This document shows, in pieces, positions 25,271-36,434 of a DNA stretch of 64,000 bases. Both the position numbers and the translations under genes were made by a program. Source of the DNA: Hippophae tibetana (lineage: Eukaryota > Streptophyta > Magnoliopsida > Rosales > Elaeagnaceae); assembly GCA_037013495.1 (NCBI GenBank), contig CM072808.1, forward strand, positions 45,432,068 to 45,496,067, given 5' to 3'. The notes under the pieces were generated by a model. That model made no database searches. It had not been told where the DNA came from and saw nothing but the letters and a program-made list of their open reading frames with translations. The stretch's first letter is position 1. Each line of letters begins with the position of its first letter.

Positions 25271-28200
25271 GATTAGTCATGCGTTAAAAATCCAAAAAAA
25301 TACAAAAAAAATCTCAAAAAATTCTAAAAATTATATTTTCACCCCTTTTCACTAAAAAAATTATATTTTAATATTTTTAGTTCCAAAAATACTATTTATT
25401 GAATGAAATAAGTAAATATTAAGTAAAAAAGTATACTAATGATTCTATTTTCATCAAAATTGTTACTACATTTTTTGTTAATCCATCTCTTGCTAATATC
25501 CTAATTGTTTCAATTTATGATTTGAATGTCATAGACTGGGATTTGCTTAGTTTTCATGTTGGCTGCTGTTATTCAAGAAATGTTCCTTTTTATTTTTCTT
25601 TCTTTTGTCTCCTTTTTTAGGGGATAGCAATAGCTGATCTGTCTATATATTTGGCCTCAGGGTGCAATGAACCTTTGAGGACTGATCCATTGCTCAACAT
25701 CAAAACATGTTAAGGTACATGATTTACAATGAGTCAATTATATGGTTGGAGAATCATTTTTGTCATCCCATTGTAAGACGGGTGAAGGTGATTCTTGAAG
25801 CTCTTTTTTTCCCCTTATTTGAAGTTTGAAATGAAGTTAGCTTAAAGAAAGCACATCATCTAGGGCTTTTTAAAATTTTAATATCATAATTCTTCTGTCA
25901 ATTACACAGTTTTCTTTTCTGTGTATTATGTTTAAACCGGCATACCAAATTCAAGTTTATTATCAGAACTAATTTTCTGATTGTTACTAAATTTTATGTT
26001 TTAAGGGTAGCTTTTCCTCTAACCCTTTTAAACTTCCAAATCACTCCTGTGCATGTTACAAGATCTTTTTCTATAACTATCAAGTTATGAATATTATAGG
26101 TTGCATTGACAGACGCTTAAAGATTTTCTGTTGCCATCTCAGGCCTTTAAAAGTTTAAGGAATAGCCGAATATCCCAAAGGAGATGAATGATTGGGATTT
26201 TCTGAATTTTTCATGAAAACTAACACTTTTTAACCTTGGTTCTTGACATTATCTTCTGAATTATTGGATCTATTTGAATACTATAAGCTGATCTAGGATC
26301 TTCATTTCAGAGTGGCATGGAGATAAATTCAAAGTGAATTGGATGAATCCTGAGCTTACGCCTTACATTGGAGATTCATTTAAGGCCCACGCCATACTCA
26401 GGCAAGAGTGAGATTCTTGATTCAGGCTGATAGGTACCTTCTCTGAATCTGGCAATCATGGTGCAACTATTTTATGCAAAGTGGTGAATGGCTCATTAAT
26501 GTTAATATGGTTTATAATTTCTATCCTTCAAAATCTGAGAATGCATGGACCTGTGAATGGTGAAAATGTCAAGCTTTGTTATTCAATTCGGTTGGGGAGC
26601 TTATTTTGATTGATATGAAATCACCAGATTGGTGCTTGCGACGGTAGTACTCATCGGAAACCATTACATCAGTTGGAATTTGCATACCACACAGTAAATA
26701 TGCTGAAGAGGAAATTATCAAAATGTTGATGCGGCAATGGTAATGACCCAAAATGCTGATTTCTTTGGCTGAAATAATCCATTCTTGCTGAATTTTGTTG
26801 TAATGTTTTACTATTTGTTATGAGTTTTCTTTTAAAGAGGTTGTTAGACCAAATAATATTTTTTTGTATGATTCGAATTTGTAATTTGAAACAAGAAGAA
26901 TGACGAATCTTATCGTTAAACTAATAAGAGAATCATGAAGAGATTGTCTATTTTTAAGCTCTAATCCGTTTGAATAAGTCTCACATCGTACATATAAAAA
27001 GCATAAGTTTTAATGAAATATGTTATTTGTATGACCAAAAAATATATATTTTAAGAATATTTTGATAGAGTTATTATTTTCATTATTTTACATTTTGATT
27101 CAACATGCTTATTTTTTATACAATGCATGCTTATTTCAATTTTAGAAAATAGTCAATAAACAGCAATAAAGATAATTATATTATATATTATAATTTTTTA
27201 TTTTAATTTATTTAATTTTGATATCTTTTAATTTTACTATGGATTAATAAATGTACAATAATTAGAGCTGTTGAGGTTTTCCTTTTGAATGGAAAAATAT
27301 CATACATTTAAGGAGATATTAATTATTTTTAGAGTATATTTTTTATCAAATAGATTTTTTTTATTAGATATTTATTTTTTTAAGAAAAAATTATCCTAAT
27401 TTTTATTTTTATTTTCATATATTACGAGAACCATGAATAATTTAGTTAATTGGTCATATATGGTTGGCTGTCGGCCGTAGGAAGTTTCTTTGGTCATATA
27501 TGGTTGGCTGTTCGGCCGTAGGAAGTTTGCCCAAAAGTCTAAGTCCGCTTCAAAGTCAACAATAATTTGTAGTGTGTTTATAATTTGTAGTAGGAACCGG
27601 AATAAATATGAATTAAATGATCATAAAAAGAAAAATATAAAATTTATTTTGTTTCTTTATATTTAGAGCAATATGAATTAGATTTTTTTAAAAATATACT
27701 TTAAAAATAATAATAAAAATATAGAATAAATAAAACATTAAAATAAAAAGATAACTTTATAATTAACCTTTTGCATTTGAAAAAATATATATCAAGAGTA
27801 ATACAAAAATAATTAATAAAAATAACTCTTAAATTTATTAGATTTTTATTGTGTTTTCAACATATTTTACAAAAATAAATAATAAAATGTAAATAACTCT
27901 ATTTTCTCTTCTTCTTTTGTATACTTAATGAATCTTGAAAAGTGGGTAATATTGATGAGAGAGATTGACTTAATAATTAATATTCATCCATGTATTGTTG
28001 TTGTAATAACTCCTACATATATTTTACATTAATTTATATCTCTCTCTAAACAAGTATTGAAAAAATTCTCTATTTCTCATCTGTACCCGTCCACCCAATT
28101 CAATATTATCGCATATTAAGTTTTGAGAAATAACTTTTTTTCCCTCAGTTTATGGAAATATTTTTTGGTGGATGACATATAAGTTTTTTTAGTTAATTCA

Positions 28201-29535
28201 AGAATAATAATTTATTTTATTTATTATGTTTCTAACGTATTAATATTTTTATTTTGAGAAAGTGAAACATAAAAATAAATGATAAATTTTTCATTTTCTT
28301 TTACTACTCATTTTTTTATAGTTGTTATTGAGATATTATTTTTAGAGTTTAACAATAAATAACATTGAATTCAAAACTAAAAAAAAATTAATATTTAATT
28401 ATTTATATTTTTGATAATAAAATTAAATTATTTTAAAAAAATAAACAAACTACATTATCCTACGTGATATATCTAATCAACCCCGTGTATATTTATCAAT
28501 TTTTTAAATTACCCATTCAGGACACTTCATGTGAAGATATCATGGATAAATAACTAACTAAACTTTTAGCCGGTGCTTTATATTGCTGATATAATATATT
28601 TTTTGGAAGTTATATATATATATATATATAACTTTTCCAATAGGTTATTTGTTTTTTGATTTTTCCTTGGGATAATAAATTCATTTTTTTAATTGCGAAG
28701 AAAGTAATATATTTATTGATAAAAAAAATTTAATATTTGATTATTTGTTATTATACTGTTATTTTTTATAATAATAAAACTAAAATATTAAAAAAATTAA
28801 CAAAAATATTAAACTACTCTGATTTGACACAGTACATTTTTTCTCAAATAATAATATGAAACGTAAATAAGATACAAATAGTCATATAATTGATTTTCTC
28901 TTCAAAATAAAAACAAAAATTAAAATACTATCTCTAGTTTAGAAAATTTTAACTTTTTCTCTTTCTTTAATACAAGTCAAACGCTTTCATAGAATAATCA
29001 AATGACTCTTTATCTCTCTCTCCTTCCCTTGTATCTCTTTCACCTCTTCATATCTCTTTCACCTCTTCATTTTCATTTATCCGTATAAAGTTTTAACAAA
29101 TGATTTTTTTTTGTTGCCAAAATTTATGGAAATTTTTAAAAAATGAGAACACTAAAAATCATGATTTGATTATAAAATGTTAAAATGTTAAAAAATATTA
29201 TTTTTATTGTTATAAATTTTAATAAGTTCAACTTAGTAAGTTTTTCCATTTTTTACTGACAAAATGCAAGATAGTAAAAACTATACAAACTTTTTGGTAA
29301 GAGGCTCGGCCTCTTTTTGGCACTTAAATTTATTACTTACGTGTTTGGTCCACTAATATAACAATGATAAGATTTATTATTCTCTCAATTCATTTTTTTG
29401 TTCTTACTACCAGGTCTAAGTAACGAAAACACCCCGTCATTAGAAACAAATAGTTTATTATGGACAAAGACGAAGACCAAGCCTTTAAACACTTAAGACA
29501 TCAATGAATAAATCCTAATAGTACCAAGTCTCCAA

Positions 29536-29540
<5 letters not shown>
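25271..29540. other. AT-rich intergenic region
   Basis: No gene recognised. Two exon-like patches, 25621-25714 (after TTTTTTAG and before GTACAT) and about 26311-26440 (after CATTTCAG), have balanced composition and could be REV1 3'-UTR exons or relics. A 38-bp direct repeat occurs at 27450-27487 and 27490-27528 (GGTCATATATGGTTGG...). A 19-bp tandem duplication (TATCTCTTTCACCTCTTCA) lies at about 29032-29069. The rest is low-complexity AT-rich sequence. Confidence 0.55.

Positions 29541-29589
<49 letters not shown>
29541..29589. repeat. (CT)n(AT)n microsatellite at the promoter of the secretory peptidase gene
   Basis: About 13 CT units (29541-29566) pass directly into about 12 AT units (to 29589), ending TATATAAACC. 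The only TATA-like sequence upstream of the ATG at 29668 lies inside the AT tract, so the core promoter probably overlaps the repeat. Confidence 0.8.
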
Positions 29590-29667
29590 AACCATACAAT
29601 ATTTATCACAAATTCAAAGCAAAGAAAGAAGGAAAAAAAAAACATATACCTCAACAAACATATTGCA

Positions 29668-30360
29668 ATGGCAAATAACCACTTGTTTTCCCTCATCTTG
29701 CTAGTAATTACACTAGCAGCTGCTTCAACAAAAGGTACCAATGGAGTCGAATATGTTGTCATCAACAGGGCAGGTTCGACACCGGGTGGTGTGAAATTCA
29801 ACAACGAAATTGGAACCCAATTCAGTCAACAAACATTAACATCTGCTACGAGTTTCATATGGAATTTGTTCCAACAAAACACAGCAGCAGATAGAAAAAA
29901 CGTGGCAAAAGTGAGCTTGTTTATTGATGATATGGATGGTGTAGCATATGCTAGTAATAATGAAATTCATGTTAGTGCAAGGTACATTAATGGTTATTCA
30001 GGTGACTTAAAAAGAGAATTTTCAGGTGTTTTATATCATGAAATGACACATATTTGGCAATGGAATGGTAATGGTCAAACAGTACCAGGTGGATTAATTG
30101 AAGGAATTGCTGATTTTGTGAGATTAAGAGCTGGTTATGTTCCAAGTCATTGGGCTAAACCAGGAGAAGGAAATAAATGGGATCAAGGTTATGATGTTAC
30201 TGCTAGGTTTTTGGATTATTGTAATGGGCTTAGAAATGGGTTTGTGGCTGAATTGAACAAGAAAATGAAAAGTGGTTATAGTGTTAATTATTTTGTTGAT
30301 TTATTGGGGAAGAATGTTGATCAGCTTTGGAAGGATTATAAGGCCAAATATGGAAAATAA
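29668..30360 (+). CDS. Plant basic secretory protein (zinc metallopeptidase-like, NtPRp27 type)
   Basis: A single-exon gene of 230 codons. Residues 1-23 form a secretion signal (hydrophobic LFSLILLVITLAAAS). The rest is the 'peptidase of plants and bacteria' domain (BSP family, Pfam PF04450), with the expected opening VEYVVINRAGSTPGG and the zinc motif HEMTHIWQW (His124, Glu125, His128), followed by GLIEGIADFVRLRAGY, which completes the site. The length is typical. Family members such as tobacco NtPRp27 are extracellular and induced by pathogens or wounding; whether they are proteolytic has rarely been shown. The start is the first ATG, about 80 bp after the TATA-like sequence, in an A-rich leader. 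No frame damage is seen. It stands alone between REV1 and DDB1 and has no functional link to them that I can see. Confidence 0.93.
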   Translation: MANNHLFSLILLVITLAAASTKGTNGVEYVVINRAGSTPGGVKFNNEIGTQFSQQTLTSATSFIWNLFQQNTAADRKNVAKVSLFIDDMDGVAYASNNEIHVSARYINGYSGDLKREFSGVLYHEMTHIWQWNGNGQTVPGGLIEGIADFVRLRAGYVPSHWAKPGEGNKWDQGYDVTARFLDYCNGLRNGFVAELNKKMKSGYSVNYFVDLLGKNVDQLWKDYKAKYGK

Positions 30361-30469
30361 TTATGTTAGTACTTTTATAATTAACTTCTTTCAGCACTGA
30401 GGTAATAATATTTAATAAGATGTCTGAGAAGTGTAATAAATAAATGTTTGTTTACTTTCACTTTTAAGG

Positions 30470-30860
30470 TTTATATATATATATTACTTTTTTATGTTGC
30501 AACAAAACGTGATAAAATAATATAATATAATTTTTTAAATTATAATTAACTATCATATTAATTACAATAATATTATAATTTATAATAAATAAACTTATAT
30601 GTATAATACTTTTTATGTTACAACAAAACGTGATGAAATAATATAATTCAATTTTTTTAAAATGTAATTAAGTATAATATTAATTATAATAATATTATAA
30701 TTTATAATAAATAAAGTTATATATATATATATATATTTATTTTTATGTGATAAATTGTGTTGGGATCGTAAATAATGTTACAAGATAATATTATCTATTA
30801 TTTTAAATTATAATTAATTATCATATTAATTATTAATATAATATCATATCATATAAAATA
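30470..30860. repeat. Imperfect AT-rich tandem repeat, period about 124 bp
   Basis: Just downstream of the peptidase gene, a block recurs with CAACAAAACGTGAT as landmark at about 30499 and 30622. A third, more diverged copy starts about 30734. Units end in AT microsatellite sequence. Confidence 0.7.
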
Positions 30861-33114
30861 GTAAATAGAATTATATATATATAGTATGAGATTTCTAAAT
30901 AACTTTTCGAATAAATGTTAAATATTTTTATATTATGCTAAAAGAGTACGATTGTTGAAAAAAAAAACCTATACTTTATCTCACGTGCTTGTTAGAGTTG
31001 CACGTAAAAACTAGTAAATCAAATCTGATTAAAACGTTAAATTATTTTAAATAATATAATTCAACTTATTATTTGATTTTGTTCTGGTTTGTAAAATTTT
31101 TAAATTATACAAACTAGATAGTAGTACAATATTATATATATAATTTTTATTTTACAAATATAATAATTTATGTAAATCAATTGTTAAATTCATTATTATT
31201 TAATTTAGTGTTCTTAAGTTAGTCATTTAAGAATAAAAAAAATTAATTATTATAACAGAGTAAATAAATAAATAAATAATATTATTATAATGATTATTTA
31301 TTAAATTAAGGTAAAATATATTAATATAAAATCGTTTCTATATATATATATATATATATTAGTATTTATATTTTAAATAATTATAACTTTATAATAACGA
31401 TCTTAACGGTTTTAATACATTTTAATAATTTAATTTAATTATTTAATTTATTTAAATTTTATATATATATATCAGTCGCTATGCACGTGTAAGTCTTTAT
31501 ACATCTTTTAGTTTGTAAACCAAGTCTTGACAAAACGCTGTCACTAAAAACATTGCGAGTAATTGTTTTTTAATAACAACAATTTTTTTTTATTAAGCAT
31601 GTAAATGTGTAATATTGATTCGTATGAGTTATGAAATGTTACTGACAAAAAAAAAATTACAACATTATGATTTATTATGATTTATCGAAGAAAAACAAAA
31701 TAAATCATCTAGGGCTTAAGAAAGGCCCAAAAAAGGGTTGAGTCATTGAACCATTGTTATTACAACCTTTGCCCATTTTATGTAGACCGTTTTTAATGGA
31801 ATTATAATTTCTTTAGCAAAAAGAAAAGAATTATAATTTAAGAGTATTTTAGTCATTTTATTTTTTTAAAAAAATTCTTCTCGCCTTAAGGTTTGCTAAA
31901 AACTTAAAAGAAATTAAATATTATAAATTAACATTTATATTACTCATGCTACTTGTAGCTTAAAAGTACCATGAATAATATGACCTTTAATTTGAGAGCT
32001 ATTTCTATATTTTTTTTCAATAAGCAGAAAATAAAAAATAAATTTGCATGAAGGTAAATAAATTATCTATCTACAACAAATATTCTAATTAGGTTTGAAA
32101 TGCAGACTTTTATTAAAAATGAAGTAGGTATATATTTATATTACTAATTAAAACTATAAGTAGTAAATTAAAGAGTTTGTTCGCTTTGTTATATCATATA
32201 AAATATTATTAAAAAATAATATTTATAACATTAGTTAAACTTATAATTATAAAAATAATACATTTTATGCATAGTTAATATATTTTTATTATGAAAAAAA
32301 TATAATGTCTAAATTTATTTTACATTAAACACGATAAATTAACATGATTAATATTATATTTTAGCTAATTAAACTCTATTTATTTTTTTGTTATAAATTT
32401 AAATGATGTTATTTTATGTAATTTTTTTATATTATTTATACTATATATAAAAATCCAAGTTACCTTTCAAATAATTTTGAACATAATTACCTTTATGCTT
32501 TAAAGTATTAACATATCTTGCACTTTATTGAAAATATTATATATAATGGGGTACGGATATGTGATAGAACAGAGTCATATTGACTCTTAAATTTTATAAA
32601 AAATGAAAAGAGATTAGAAGTGTGAACGAGATCAACAAGTAATATTAATATTATGTATAAGATTTTATCCTAATTTTGATATGTATATATACTTTTAATT
32701 AAAAAGTTTTTGTAATAAAGAATCTCTGATCCAATAAAAAAATTGTGGTTAATTTTTATTTATTTATTTGTCATTTATCGATTTTAAATATAATGTAGAA
32801 ATTAAAATTAATAAATTATAACAATCTACTTATAAATTACATGTCTTTAACTACATTCTTTATATTTTATTTAAAGTAAATATAATTTTTTTTACCCTTG
32901 AATTATGATATTAGTCAAAGAAGTGCCACTAAACTTTAATTGTTACTTACTAATATCGTGTGAAAAACTAACAAATATTTTAACATTGATTGTATTTTTT
33001 ATTATTTTTTGACAATTTTTAACAATGATAGTTATTATATAACAACAACAAAAAGTTTGGTGGTACTCTTATAACTCTGTTTAGCTTTTGAGAGTAGAAT
33101 GAGATTATATAATT
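30861..33114. other. AT-rich intergenic DNA, nothing recognised
   Basis: Low-complexity A/T sequence with several short (TA)n tracts, for example near 31340. There is no coding potential and I see no defined repeat boundary. Confidence 0.6.
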
Positions 33115-33490
33115 ATGGCACTTTTTTGAATTATCTTTTCGAAACGATGGATTACTTTAATTTATCAATGTCTTTCGACAGTCACTTATGCTAAAAATGC
33201 TAATGGAGTTATTGTAGGTGATATTCAATCAGTTCGGAGACTTTCTCAAGGTGATCCCATTAGTCCATATTTATTTATATTATGTGGGATTATGATCACT
33301 ATTTTGAAAAGCTGAAATAGATAAAAGAATTATTGGTGTTAAAATTGCTTGACATATCATATTTATTTCTTAAGATGCTTGTATGGAGCAGTGGTAGGAA
33401 TTAAAAAGATTATTACATGTTTACGAGTTCATTTCTGACCAGTAGGTCAATTTTGATAAATCATTTGTCACGTTTAATTTGAATATAGTT
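33115..33490 (+). pseudogene. LINE reverse transcriptase fragment
   Basis: The + strand reads SVRRLSQGDPISPYLFILCG, the diagnostic motif of plant L1-type non-LTR reverse transcriptases (R-G-L-R-Q-G-D-P-L-S-P-Y-L-F). It is preceded by an NGV..GDIQ segment and followed, after stops, by a decayed VNFDKSFVTF stretch, equivalent to the usual 'GLKINxxKS' region. Heavily mutated. Confidence 0.8.
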
Positions 33491-34440
33491 TAGTCAGTTT
33501 AAAAAGAATTACCTATAATTTTAAAACTTAACTAAGTTTCGTGCCATGAAAAGTATTTAAGGCTTCCAACGAAACTAAAAAGGAACAAGAGAAGTTCAAG
33601 TAATACAAATACGTTAAAACATCGATGTAACAATATTATCGATAACTTGAAATGAAACTGTTTGAGTTGAGTCGCGGAATAGATCGCTCTTTTTAAGACG
33701 TTTCGTGACTCTGTATAATTTTGTACAAACAAACACAATCCCGTCGTCCCCATGATAGAACAACCCAAAATATTTTTCTCTATCTCGGGTCTTCACTACA
33801 CTGATGAAGACTGGAATGTTACACCTAAAATTTTTGTTGCTCGGAAAACTGAAAAGTAACTTAGAATTGAGGCCCTCTATTTATAGGTTTCAAAAACCGT
33901 GTGACAATCATTCTAAGTAATGAAGAGTAACAATCATTTTCTGAGTAAAGACGAGTAACGTCCATTTTTGTAAATAAAGACGAGTAACAACTATTTTTCT
34001 GAATAAAAAAGAGTAACAACCATATTATGATAAAAGAAAACAACGACCACATTCTGAGTAAAAAGAAATAACGGTTGTTTTTTTTTCTGAGAGAAAAAAA
34101 TATATATATAACAACCATTTTTTGATTGGAAAAGTTTTAAAAAATAAAATGTCACCTCACACAGACACGACACGGTCGGTAGTGGGGTGCGTGTGTAGTA
34201 TCATATTTGACTAGGTCCTCTCATCTTCTAAAAAAGTGGATACACTTTTAGGCCTAATACCAATAGACAATTATTTATTATTTATACATCTTTTAAATAA
34301 CATGAAAACATAAAGTAGGATAAGATTTTACTAATTTTTTTTATAAACATTTATTTTTTCCAACATCTTTTGAAGTGATTAAAGAGCTATGTATGAGTCA
34401 CTTAAAAGGGGCAGTGTGAACGGAGTTTGTCTAAGACAGA
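33491..34440. other. Probable insertion between the two LINE fragments, with degenerate 30-bp repeats
   Basis: LINE similarity stops at about 33490 and resumes near 34470. Between them, 33898-34130 holds about six degenerate units of the form GAGTAACAACCATTTTTCTG with spacing near 30 bp. No coding sequence or clear termini were identified. Confidence 0.5.
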
Positions 34441-34469
34441 TAAATAAATCTTAATTAAGTTCGTTTATG

Positions 34470-35875
34470 ATGCTATTCTAGTGTATTTTATAAGCCTATT
34501 TAAGCTGCCCATGAGTTTATTTTTAAAGTTGGAGCGAATATCTGCTCTATATTGGTGGTCAAATAAGAAGGTAGTGGCCTGGATTCACTGATTAGCAAGG
34601 AGAGATATGTGTAAATCGAAGTGGATGGGTGTCATGGGTTTTCGTAGGCTGTCAAGCTTTAATTAGGCCATATTGGCCAAGCAAATTTGGTGAATTATTC
34701 AGCAGCCAAATTCCTTAGCTAATAGGATTCTCATGGCTAAATATTCTTATGGTCAAAATATTTGGAAATTTAAAAGCAACAATCAATGAAGTTATGTATG
34801 GAGAAGTTTATTATGGGATGAGATTTATTAGCTAAAGGGGTAAGGTGGAGGATAGGAGATAAAAACTTAGTTCAAATTACGAACCTTTGGTTACTTATTA
34901 TTTCTGATGGCTTTCGAGTATGTTCTGTGCAAGCTTTACCTTATGGACAATATAGTGGTTGAATTAATTATACCGAATGGTACTTGGAATATTGGTCTAG
35001 TTCGACAAGCATTTAATGACCATTAGGCTGATATAATTTTACAAATTCCTCTGTTGCCTAATCGTCATGTTGATATGCTTGTATGGCACTATAACTCTTA
35101 TGGCAGTATTATGTCAAAAGTGGGTATCAATTGGTCTTCGACTTGCACGAGATGGAGAAGAAGGTTTATTTTCTTCGTCCTAAAAGAGAATACAACATTT
35201 ATGGCAGCGGTTATGGGATATGAATGTGATGGTTAAAGTAAAACATTTGGTGTGGTGCCTCTTAAAAATTGCTACCCCATGTAATGGTGCTTTACATAGC
35301 AGGTGTTGAATCTGTGACGCATGCAATCTAGATATGCATTGCAGAAAAGGGTATGTGGGAATGTTCTAAAATGGCCAGTTTCTATATATAGTTTTGGTAT
35401 ATGGACTTTGTTGAGGTTTTCTGGTATGCGTTAGAAGAATTGGGGAATGGGCATTTGAAAAAGTTAGCTAATCTGGTTCATTGGGTTTGGCGAGCCTGAT
35501 GTAAGGTTGTGTTTGAAAGGCAATAATGGTACAACCTATCTCACACCCCCACTCGAACTGATAAGTGGGTTCCTCTTGTTATAAATTGAATGTTGATGTT
35601 GCTATTTTTATGCAGCAAGCCCAAATGTGAGAGGTTATGGAAGCTATTGCGGATAAACAATTAATACATATGACATCACAGGCGATGGAGCTTTGGACTA
35701 TATAGAATGGACTAAAATATAGTTTGAACAACGGGTTTAGAGAAGTAATAAGGGAATTGGACTCTTTGTAAGCGGTGCAATTAATTAACAATGCTTCAAG
35801 CTTGTTATCGAGTATGCAATTAATTAACAATGCTTCAAGCTTGTTATCGAGTAAAGGACACATAGTAGTAGAGGG
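34470..35875 (+). pseudogene. LINE C-terminal region (zf-RVT and RNase H) remnant
   Basis: Broken + strand frames give FKLPMSLFLKLERI, AILAKQIW, LANRILMAKY, then DMLVWHYNSYGS and KVKHLVWCLLKIATPCNGAL (reverse-transcriptase zinc-binding region), and finally an RNase H-like NNGFREVIRELDSL...VQLINNASSLLSS. This is the normal order downstream of a plant L1 reverse transcriptase and continues the fragment at 33115-33490. Stops throughout. Confidence 0.75.
35776..35853. repeat. Perfect 39-bp tandem duplication
   Basis: Two adjacent identical copies (35776-35814, 35815-35853) starting TGCAATTAATTAACAATG. They lie within the LINE RNase H relic, so they duplicate 13 codons. Confidence 0.93.
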
Positions 35876-35986
35876 CATATAACTTTTAGTTTCTTCCAAT
35901 AGCTATTTTTTGTGGTATTATATAACAAGAATAGCAATCATTATAATGTTGTCTAAAAAATATATATTCTTTTTTTAATTTAAATT

Positions 35987-36097
35987 TGTTAAATTTGGAA
36001 CTAACTCTATCTCAAAATCCAGATCGTGAGATGAAAAACTATCATTGTTTATATGCGCAGCGTGGGTATGATCCTCAGTCAATGTGAGACTTTAACA
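35987..36097 (-). repeat. TRIM-like LTR, left copy (inverted)
   Basis: 111 bp. Its reverse complement begins TGTTAAAGTCTCACATTG and ends CAAATTTAACA, matching both LTRs at 37742-37852 and 37990-38100 with scattered differences and the same length. It is flanked on the left by AAATT (35982-35986). Confidence 0.85.
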
Positions 36098-36232
36098 CCC
36101 CCCTCACATCGGCAATGGTCTATCCTCTTGAGATCAATGAGGATATTGAGTTTATGGAACCCAAGTGCCAGAATGCATCACTCATCAGTGGCGAAATAAT
36201 TGCACCGATCAGATAACCTTGTTCTGATACCA
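36098..36232 (-). mobile_element. TRIM-like internal domain with primer site, left copy
   Basis: 135 bp, the reverse complement of a relative of 37853-37989. On the minus strand it starts with the primer site TGGTATCAGAAC (36221-36232), continues AAGGTTATCTGATCGGTG, and ends in a purine tract GATGTGAGGGGGG before the LTR. No coding capacity. Confidence 0.82.
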
Positions 36233-36434
36233 TGTAAGAAATGATTTTATTGATGATGAATAAATGAATGTTTACAACCTATTTATACAAAAAAAAGGTA
36301 AAATTGTAATAATTAAAAATAAACACAATTATAGAGAAACATGTTTTTGGACAGCATATCCTTCCCCACCAAACTGTTGGTGACTGCTTCCAACTGGTGT
36401 GTTGGTGACCAGTTGGATCGCAAGTTCTTTAACA
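36233..36434 (-). repeat. copia LTR joined directly to the TRIM primer site
   Basis: 202 bp, TGTAAGAAATG...TTTAACA on the + strand, followed at the right by a copia purine tract (13 C on the + strand, 36437-36449) and copia RNase H. On the minus strand its end abuts the TRIM primer site. No matching second LTR is seen to the right of the copia fragment. Confidence 0.75.

Noticed and set aside
33898-34130. CRISPR-like spaced repeats
   Set aside because: Degenerate units without unique spacers, in a eukaryotic genome; better described as a minisatellite-like stretch.
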